A DNA stretch of 6,067 bases from the NCBI GenBank assembly GCA_012514925.1, contig JAAYZI010000223.1:1-6067 (forward strand). The letters run 5' to 3'. The stretch comes from Deltaproteobacteria bacterium. Lineage in GTDB: Bacteria; Bdellovibrionota_C; UBA2361; JAAYZI01. Below, one piece after another: positions 1 through 3,807 of the stretch. The position numbers and the translations under genes are program-made. Below the pieces are notes generated by a model that made no database searches, had not been told where the DNA came from, and saw only the letters and a list, made by a program, of their open reading frames with translations. How positions within the stretch are numbered: the first letter of the stretch is position 1; each line of letters opens with the position of its first letter.

Positions 1-51
1 AATATAGCAGGTTCAGATTTCTTTTCAAACCTTAGCGACAAATCCTAAGTA

Positions 52-92
52 CCTCCCCTGATCGGGGCGGCTGATTTTGTGAACGGATAGTG
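52..92 (+). repeat. C/G hairpin followed by truncated copy of the 41-base dispersed element
   Basis: A short inverted repeat (CCCC at 55-58, GGGG at 64-67) is followed by GATTTTGTGAACGG at 73-86. That string looks like the start and end of the 41-base element found whole at 270-310 and 3190-3230, with the middle deleted. The same order, C/G hairpin then element, occurs at the two whole copies. The hairpin is plain in the sequence; calling this a deleted copy is inference from a short match. Confidence 0.35.
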
Positions 93-140
93 TTTTCACC
101 CCTAAAATGTTTTCGCCCTAATCAAAGATCCCCCGGGTGG

Positions 141-254
141 ACTTGTGGCCTTAGAGGGGACTCGTGGCCTTAGAGGGGACTCGTGGCCTTAGAGGGGGAC
201 TCGTGGCCTCAGAGGGGGCTTGTCCCCTTAGAGGGGGCTTGTCCCCTCTAGGGG
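141..254. repeat. Tandem array of about six 19-20-base C/G-rich units
   Basis: Units start near 141, 160, 179, 199, 219 and 238. The first four read ACTYGTGGCCTYAGAGGGG with an optional extra G. The last two change to CTTGTCCCC followed by TTAGAGGGGG or TCTAGGGG, so they form CCCCT/AGGGG hairpins. Unit length varies between 19 and 20, so no reading frame is kept and the array is noncoding. It ends 15 bases before a copy of the 41-base element. Confidence 0.85.
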
Positions 255-269
255 AAAGTTTAACTGTAC

Positions 270-310
270 GTAGATTCTGTGTAATCAATTCCGTACGTGA
301 ACGATTACAG
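270..310 (+). repeat. 41-base dispersed element, copy A
   Basis: The element runs from GTAGATTCTGTGTAATCAAT at 270 to GAACGATTACAG at 310. It aligns without gaps to 3190-3230 and 3244-3284. TGTAATC near the middle and GATTACA near the end form an inverted repeat around a 16-base spacer, so it could be an operator-like dyad or a short hairpin. It lies in a gene-poor stretch directly downstream of the C/G hairpin array. Confidence 0.8.
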
Positions 311-354
311 CGCGCAAAATTTTTGTTTAGCCTCAATAATATCATGGGGTTACC

Positions 355-378
355 TTTACTTTCTCCAGAGAAAGTAAA
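355..378. repeat. Palindromic repeat, copy 1
   Basis: The core ACTTTCTCCAGAGAAAGT spans 358-375. Perfect dyad symmetry extends over TTT/AAA on both sides, giving an 11-base arm around a central CA. It is one of six copies in the window. It lacks a downstream T-tract, so it does not look like a canonical terminator on the + strand. Confidence 0.9.
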
Positions 379-403
379 ATTACGCCGCCTTTTTACCTGA
401 GGC

Positions 404-421
404 ACTTTCTCCAGAGAAAGT
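404..421. repeat. Palindromic repeat, copy 2
   Basis: An exact second copy of ACTTTCTCCAGAGAAAGT lies 46 bases downstream of copy 1 and in the same orientation. It is followed by AAAA, but the TTT on its left is lost. Confidence 0.9.
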
Positions 422-451
422 AAAATTTCACCTCCCAGGCTGAAAACAAAA

Positions 452-474
452 TTGCATAATTAATTCCATACATG
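452..474 (+). repeat. Diverged partial copy of the 41-base element
   Basis: TTGCATAATTAATTCC and the following ATACATG match the inner part of the 3244-3284 copy at about 20 of 23 positions. The right-hand GAACGGTTAC block is missing; a tRNA-like sequence begins there instead. Confidence 0.5.
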
Positions 475-511
475 CTAGCTCCAAGCAGGGTAGAGCGCGC
501 CGCCCTCTTAA
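474..511 (+). other. tRNA-5'-half-like fragment (low confidence)
   Basis: TAGCTC at 476-481 and GAGC at 493-496 can form a D-arm, with GGGTA just before the second strand as in many D-loops. They are followed by CCGCC (500-504) and CTCTTAA (505-511), which reads as the 5' anticodon strand and loop of a tRNA-Lys(CUU). The 3' anticodon strand (GGCGG expected) is absent and there are two extra bases before the stem. This is not an intact tRNA and may be chance similarity. Confidence 0.2.
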
Positions 512-557
512 CCAACAATCCAAATCTACTCCTTTTTTAGCATTACATACTGTGATA

Positions 558-579
558 CCCTGGTTTCGTTGCAAACGGG
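558..579 (+). other. Small stem-loop in gene-free stretch
   Basis: CCC (558-560) pairs with GGG (577-579) and GTTT (563-566) with AAAC (573-576), around the loop CGTTGC, with a TG bulge. The following TTCTT is too weak to call a terminator. I see no gene in the surrounding bases 512-659. Confidence 0.3.
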
Positions 580-626
580 TTCTTCCGCGTCGACTACGCC
601 ATTAACAGGGTCGCCTTGCCGCGGTA

Positions 627-656
627 TTGACGTTAACTATTTGTTTTTGTTGTTAA
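627..656 (+). promoter_or_regulatory. Possible promoter upstream of the hairpin-rich leader
   Basis: TTGACG at 627-632 matches the -35 consensus at four of six positions, and strongly at its first four. The best partner is TGTTAA at 651-656 with an 18-base gap, which is a poor -10. If real, it would transcribe the structured stretch 660-896 and the small gene at 897. Confidence 0.25.
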
Positions 657-659
657 ATT

Positions 660-673
660 TTGGCGTGCGCCAA
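660..673. repeat. 14-base palindrome
   Basis: TTGGCG and CGCCAA form a perfect dyad around a central TG. It lies just after the possible promoter at 627-656, where an operator would be expected. The role is inferred; only the symmetry is seen. Confidence 0.5.
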
Positions 674-723
674 GATTGCGTTTGTTCATTTACAAAACAA
701 TCCCGGTAGAAGCAGGTTCGGTT

Positions 724-816
724 CCTGATGCACCCTACCACCCAGGAATTACCGCCCTAATCAAATTGCCGTTTGCATTTAAATCCCAAATCAAACGGGG
801 GGTGGAGTGCATCAGG
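724..816 (+). other. Nested inverted repeats in the leader of the small gene
   Basis: CCTGATGCAC (724-733) is the exact complement of GTGCATCAGG (807-816); extending the arms to 20 bases gives 17 matches. Nested inside, CCGTTTG (769-775) pairs with CAAACGG (792-798) around a 16-base loop. The two stems are compatible and would fold 724-816 into one long structure upstream of the ribosome binding site at 885-893. This could be a structured 5' leader, an RNA gene or a remnant of an inverted duplication. Confidence 0.45.
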
Positions 817-896
817 GGTGATAAGGTTAACTTGGAGTTTACCCTCCTGATGCGGTGGAAACCTGTCCGGGCTATTCTCGGCCCAGGGGGAAGCAG

Positions 897-1145
897 ATGG
901 CAAAACGGAAGAAATGGAAGTGGGTCCACTCACCTTCACGTCGCGCTCTAGAACGAATAGAGCGGGAAATGGAGAAGAATGGAGTAGACCTGTCTCTGCA
1001 AGATCTGCAGGACGACCCTCCTCTGGACGTCGTCCTGCGCAGTAGAATCAATGAAAGGGACTTCTTCATCGAAGTTGACGAAGAAGAACCCGAAACGGTG
1101 TCCATTCTGGAGAGGGCACTCTCCAGGCTGAGCGCCACGTATTGA
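897..1145 (+). CDS. Small charged hypothetical protein (82 aa)
   Basis: I do not recognise this protein. The ATG at 897 is chosen because AGGGGGAAG at 885-893 is the best Shine-Dalgarno-like site in the window; an in-frame GTG at 855 lacks such a site. The product starts with a strongly basic stretch (MAKRKKWKWVHSPSRR), continues with a probable amphipathic helix (residues 14-29, RRALERIEREMEKNGV) and ends acidic (a DEEE cluster near residue 64) before a last helix. There is no signal peptide, no membrane segment and no cysteine. The basic-then-acidic layout could suit a small nucleic-acid-associated or partner-binding protein, but that is speculation. A strong hairpin begins 12 bases after the stop, and a hairpin-rich leader precedes the gene. 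It could also be a chance frame. Confidence 0.5.
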   Translation: MAKRKKWKWVHSPSRRALERIEREMEKNGVDLSLQDLQDDPPLDVVLRSRINERDFFIEVDEEEPETVSILERALSRLSATY

Positions 1146-1156
1146 CACAACACATA

Positions 1157-1204
1157 GGGAGCGGGGGGTTTTTTCAAATGTTCTAAAACCCCCCTGATGC
1201 TCCC
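1157..1204 (+). terminator. Strong two-part hairpin after the small gene
   Basis: GGGGGGTTTT (1163-1172) pairs perfectly with AAAACCCCCC (1185-1194). An outer GGGAGC (1157-1162) pairs with GCTCCC (1199-1204) across a TGAT bulge. Its position 12 bases after the stop at 1145 suits transcription termination. However, no T-tract follows the second arm, so it may instead work as an RNA-stability hairpin or with Rho. Confidence 0.5.
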
Positions 1205-1350
1205 GTTCCCCTGCCATTGCATATTCTGGAATCACTAACCAAGTGGCTCTGAAAATTGATAACCGCCCCCAAGACGTCGTACTCATGGTTGAATGAAGAA
1301 AGTTCACAGATTTCTCTTCCCAGCCCCGATGATACCACGGAGTTGTTTTT

Positions 1351-1368
1351 ACTTTCTCTGGAGAAAGT
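1351..1368. repeat. Palindromic repeat, copy 3
   Basis: ACTTTCTCTGGAGAAAGT keeps perfect 8-base arms around a central TG instead of CA or CG. The dyad extends by TT/AA. It sits about 100 bases upstream of the exported-protein gene, in the otherwise featureless gap 1205-1470. Confidence 0.85.
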
Positions 1369-1395
1369 AATATTCACGTAAACGGATATCCATCA

Positions 1396-1464
1396 TTGAA
1401 GTCAAATACTGTTTCGACACATAAAGCAACCTCTTGAAGCCTCACCCCTTAACCCCCTATCCTA
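1396..1464 (+). promoter_or_regulatory. Candidate promoters of the exported-protein gene
   Basis: Two weak candidates are visible. TTGAAG (1396-1401) with CATAAA (1420-1425) has an 18-base gap and would give a leader of about 40 bases. TTGAAG (1434-1439) with TATCCT (1459-1464) has a long 19-base gap and would start transcription at about the A of the ATG at 1471, giving a leaderless message. No Shine-Dalgarno site precedes 1471, which slightly favours the second. Confidence 0.3.
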
Positions 1465-1470
1465 TAGCAC

Positions 1471-2997
1471 ATGCACCGCGTACTTCTTTGCACCTTATGT
1501 CTGTTTCTGGCCACCGCCGCCGCCCTGCCCACTGATTGTAGTGCTCAAGCCTCCAAGAGCAAACGTGAAAAACGATTTCCCGGTTACGGTAAATATAGGA
1601 AGCTCTTCAAACAACTTTGCGAAGGTATTAAACAAGATGGGCATCAAGTATTTTTATACACTCTCCTAACCCAAGATTCCACAAAAGCCCTGACCTGCAC
1701 AGCTTGTCCATCCTTTTTTCGGGCTTTCGCCTCCGCTTGCAAACCACCCAAGCCAAAAAAGAAGAAAGAAAAAAAGAAAATTGAAGAAGAAAAAAAAGAA
1801 GAAGAAGAAAAGGAACTCACACAAGAGGAACAATTAAAACCCATAGAGCAGCCACAACCAAGTGTCTCCACCACCGAGTCTGCGTTGACACTCTCTTCAT
1901 CAATTGTGAGAAATCAAGCCGCTGCCAACCCCAGCTTCGAAGTAACTAAGCTCCTCAGCAAACTGCCTCAAGATCCGAGCGCCCTAACTAATGCTCAGCA
2001 AAGCTACCTCGAGGGTTTGAGCCAAACACTGTCGACTCCTTTTAGAATTAACCAAGGCTTTAACGACTACCAGCGCAAGTTTATCAAAATCTGCATGGAG
2101 CTAGATGAAGACCGCATGCAAACAACCTTTTATAAGAGCTTGCCCCCTCACAAGGACGCTCCTCTCGAATGCCTCGGCTGCTGGCCTCTCCTTATGAACC
2201 TGTCTAGTGCCTGCGAGCCGGATTCTGAAGAAGAAAGTTTTAACACATCTGAAATTAAAGCTCCTAGCGAAATTAGCGGCAACGTCAGGGATCGAGTTGA
2301 GACGACCTTCTCAGAAATTGCAAACAATGTGGAACTCGTGGATGCTGGAGTACCTGCTGTAAACTTACTAAGCGGCGCCCTAAAAAGCGCTGCCATTAAA
2401 GATCCAGCCGCCTCCAGATATTTAGGCGAGCTCGCCGGTATTATTTCGGCCCCATTTGAGATCTATGGAATCGTGGAAAACTTCGCTCCAAAAATGGAAG
2501 AGCTTTGCCAGGCGCTCGCACTCGATGGGCGCAGACAGGCACTCTCTAACATTTTAACGGCAAGCTTGCCCCAAACGCAGGGCTGCCCGGCCTGCCGCGC
2601 TCTTATTAAAGAGCTTGCTGATGCTTGCCATCCGGACAAAGCCTCTTCGCCAACAACCACGCCCACAAAACAACCCTCCCCGTCTAGGCCCCCTGTCAAG
2701 GAACGAGAGCCCCATCTTGAAGTCATCAACGCTGCATCCAATGCCTTCCAAAGCTTGGCTAAAAATATAGATTGGCGTTTGGCCTGCCTACCGGGCGTTG
2801 AATTTCTGCTGAAAATTCTAAACGACCCTGAAGGAAAAACTAAAGCAGAGCTGGAGTATTTCAAAATACTGGCGGGTTACATCGAGGCTCCTTTCTCAGC
2901 TGAGCTAACCGCCAAGGCACGCAAGGCAGCCAAAGAGGCGCAGGCTCAAAGCGATGAGCCTGACCGCAAGAGATTGGATGAGCTTTTCAACTTTTGA
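1471..2997 (+). CDS. Exported protein with three Cys4 modules and three helical modules (508 aa)
   Basis: I do not recognise a known family. An in-frame TAG two codons upstream makes the ATG at 1471 the first possible ATG start. Residues 1-26 are a Sec-type signal peptide (short basic start, LLCTLCLFLATAAA core, likely cleavage near ALP or CSA-Q), so the product should leave the cytoplasm. Three modules have identical spacing C-x25-C-x2-C-x10-C followed by a residue and P or a near equivalent: Cys50/76/79/90, Cys208/234/237/248 and Cys346/372/375/386. Between and after them lie helical modules of about 60 residues (about 145-207, 276-345, 422-490). Each has an LL..L core and ends in a PF motif (Pro190, 328, 474); in the first two, PF lies exactly 18 residues before the next Cys module. 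Linkers are low complexity: a K/E tract at 91-120, an acidic stretch near 250-260 and a T/P/S tract at 391-412. There is no transmembrane segment after the signal. Disulfide-stabilised binding in the periplasm or outside the cell is a reasonable inference; the ligand and role are unknown. Confidence 0.9.
   Translation: MHRVLLCTLCLFLATAAALPTDCSAQASKSKREKRFPGYGKYRKLFKQLCEGIKQDGHQVFLYTLLTQDSTKALTCTACPSFFRAFASACKPPKPKKKKEKKKIEEEKKEEEEKELTQEEQLKPIEQPQPSVSTTESALTLSSSIVRNQAAANPSFEVTKLLSKLPQDPSALTNAQQSYLEGLSQTLSTPFRINQGFNDYQRKFIKICMELDEDRMQTTFYKSLPPHKDAPLECLGCWPLLMNLSSACEPDSEEESFNTSEIKAPSEISGNVRDRVETTFSEIANNVELVDAGVPAVNLLSGALKSAAIKDPAASRYLGELAGIISAPFEIYGIVENFAPKMEELCQALALDGRRQALSNILTASLPQTQGCPACRALIKELADACHPDKASSPTTTPTKQPSPSRPPVKEREPHLEVINAASNAFQSLAKNIDWRLACLPGVEFLLKILNDPEGKTKAELEYFKILAGYIEAPFSAELTAKARKAAKEAQAQSDEPDRKRLDELFNF
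1755..1815 (+). repeat. A-rich purine tract coding the K/E linker
   Basis: This near-pure purine stretch, interrupted only by TT at 1781-1782, contains runs of six, seven and eight A (1755-1760, 1769-1775, 1790-1797). It encodes the lysine/glutamate linker between the first Cys module and the first helical module. Long A runs in a gene are slippage-prone; a one-base change here would cut the protein off after its first module. Confidence 0.8.
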
Positions 2998-3063
2998 GGT
3001 GTTGCACTGACCTTCCAGCACGGTGCGCCATAAAACACTAATGACATGCGAAACCGCGGGAGA

Positions 3064-3089
3064 TATAATTCCAACGTGACCGTTCACAT
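3064..3089 (+). repeat. Possible degenerate copy of the 41-base element
   Basis: TATAATTCCAACGTGACC and the following GTTCACAT resemble the TATAATCAATTCC...CGTGAAC...GTTACAT pattern of the 3244-3284 copy, with a three-base deletion and shuffled end. It contains its own small dyad GTGA-CCGT-TCAC. The match is short and uncertain. Confidence 0.25.
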
Positions 3090-3137
3090 GAATATTAAGT
3101 TGAGGGGTTACAATTCGTTACTATTGCAATTATCAAA

Positions 3138-3171
3138 GGGGCAAAGTGGTCGCCCCCTGAGGGGGTCTTTT
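3138..3171 (+). terminator. Two mutually exclusive C/G hairpins with a T-tract
   Basis: CCCCC (3153-3157) and GGGGG (3161-3165) form a tight hairpin followed by TCTTTT, a compact terminator-like signal. An upstream GGGGC (3138-3142) can instead pair with GCCCC (3152-3156), which would disrupt it. It could end the transcript of the exported-protein gene, about 160 bases after its stop, or attenuate transcription toward the CBS gene. It may also simply be the C/G-hairpin part of the dispersed element. Confidence 0.4.
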
Positions 3172-3189
3172 ACCTCAGCTTTGGTGTTA

Positions 3190-3230
3190 GTGGATTTTGT
3201 GTAATCAATTTCATACGTGAACGGTTACAG
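3190..3230 (+). repeat. 41-base dispersed element, copy B
   Basis: It aligns end to end with copy A (270-310), sharing GATTYTGTGTAATCAATT, TACGTGAACG and TTACAG. The TGTAATC/GGTTACA inverted pair is kept with one G-T wobble. It lies 24 bases after the CCCCCTGAGGGGG hairpin and 13 bases before copy C, in direct orientation. Confidence 0.85.
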
Positions 3231-3243
3231 GCCTTCAATGTTT

Positions 3244-3284
3244 GTAGATTTTGTATAATCAATTCCATGCGTGAACAGTTACAT
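3244..3284 (+). repeat. 41-base dispersed element, copy C
   Basis: It starts 54 bases after the start of copy B and runs in the same direction, with the same blocks (GTAGATTTTGTATAATCAAT, GCGTGAACAGTTACA). It ends eight bases before the ATG of the CBS gene. Here the TGTAATC block reads TATAATC, which creates a consensus -10 box and weakens the inverted pairing. Confidence 0.85.
3254..3259 (+). promoter_or_regulatory. TATAAT -10 box inside element copy C
   Basis: TATAAT is a perfect -10 hexamer, directly preceded by TG. No good -35 lies 16-18 bases upstream; TTCAAT at 3234 is only 14 bases away. Transcription would start near 3266-3267, leaving a leader of about 25 bases for the gene at 3292. 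Confidence 0.45.
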
Positions 3285-3299
3285 TCCAACGATGTCTAA
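3267..3299 (+). CDS. Possible 10-codon upstream ORF overlapping the CBS start
   Basis: ATG at 3267 opens MREQLHSNDV and stops at TAA 3297-3299, so its end overlaps the ATG at 3292 in another frame. The ATG lies where transcription from the TATAAT box would begin, so it could be read as a leaderless start. Such an overlap could couple or dampen translation of the CBS gene. It may equally be chance, since it lies within a repeat. Confidence 0.2.
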   Translation: MREQLHSNDV

Positions 3300-3807
3300 A
3301 AAAAACCTGCACAGTGAAGTTGAAATCCCTCAAGCCTTAAACCTTACCACTTCGGTGAGCCTGGGACCTTTACAAGTTGAGTTTTTACAGAGGAGTCTCA
3401 GCACATTGGAGCCACGTATGCCGCTTTGTCTAACGCAGGAGGCATCCTTGCTGGCGGCTATTTCTGCCCTGCGGGAGAATAATATCGGCTGCGTCTTAAT
3501 CGTTGACCAACGCGGAAAGCTAATCGGTATTTTCAGCGAGCGTGATTGCATTTTAAAAGTGACCGCCCCCGCCCATGAATACGCCAACGCTAAGGTCGTG
3601 GATTTTATGACCCCGGATCCAGTAACGCAGCCTCCCAACGGCTCAATCGGATATGCCCTAAACTTAATGTCACAGGGCGGCTTTCGTCACATTCCAATTG
3701 TGGATCAGGACCATATGCCGATTGGAATCCTATCAGTTAAAAATGTCGTGGACTATCTGGTAAAAAGCTTCACCCAGGCTCTGCTTGCCTTGGATACGAC
3801 AATTTGA
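3292..3807 (+). CDS. Stand-alone tandem CBS-domain protein (171 aa)
   Basis: Two CBS motifs are clear. CBS1 covers about residues 38-92 (PLCLTQEASLLAAISALREN, then IGCVLIVDQRGKLIGIFSERD) and CBS2 about 102-158 (VVDFMTPDPVTQPPNGSI, then RHIPIVDQDHMPIGILSVKN). The DFMTPDP strand and the G-hydrophobic-S-x-[KR] ends are typical of the fold. Known CBS pairs bind adenine nucleotides and act as energy or ligand sensors; the partner of this one cannot be told. Residues 1-35 are a poorly conserved lead-in. The ATG at 3292 is chosen over an in-frame GTG at 3271, which lies inside a dispersed repeat and would only add seven residues; neither has a Shine-Dalgarno site. There is no membrane segment, so it is cytoplasmic. 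Its last 38 bases overlap the end of the convergent radical-SAM gene. Confidence 0.92.
   Translation: MSKKNLHSEVEIPQALNLTTSVSLGPLQVEFLQRSLSTLEPRMPLCLTQEASLLAAISALRENNIGCVLIVDQRGKLIGIFSERDCILKVTAPAHEYANAKVVDFMTPDPVTQPPNGSIGYALNLMSQGGFRHIPIVDQDHMPIGILSVKNVVDYLVKSFTQALLALDTTI

Noticed and set aside
151..405. Open frames on both strands across the left tandem array
   Set aside because: They are translations of the 19-20-base array and of the palindromes; unit length changes break any frame conservation.
512..710. Group I intron between the tRNA-like halves
   Set aside because: I could not find the conserved core sequences of group I introns (P7-type GACTA/ATAGTC pairing); CGACTA at 589 alone is not enough.
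676..951. 91-codon + strand frame starting TTG
   Set aside because: It has no ribosome binding site, has low-complexity ending, overlaps inverted repeats and runs into the better-supported small gene in another frame.
1351..1368. Palindromes as rho-independent terminators
   Set aside because: On the + strand they are followed by A-rich, not T-rich, sequence, and several copies are not near a gene end.
1594..1746. Saposin B domains in the exported protein
   Set aside because: Only part of the spacing fits. The six-cysteine pattern and the final C-x5-C are missing in all three modules.
1618..2628. Haem c or thioredoxin motifs from the CxxC pairs
   Set aside because: None of the CxxC pairs is followed by His as haem attachment needs, and there is no thioredoxin-fold context around them.
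3271..3291. GTG at 3271 as the CBS start
   Set aside because: It lies inside the dispersed element, has no ribosome binding site and would add only seven residues; the ATG at 3292 is simpler. A leaderless GTG start is not excluded.
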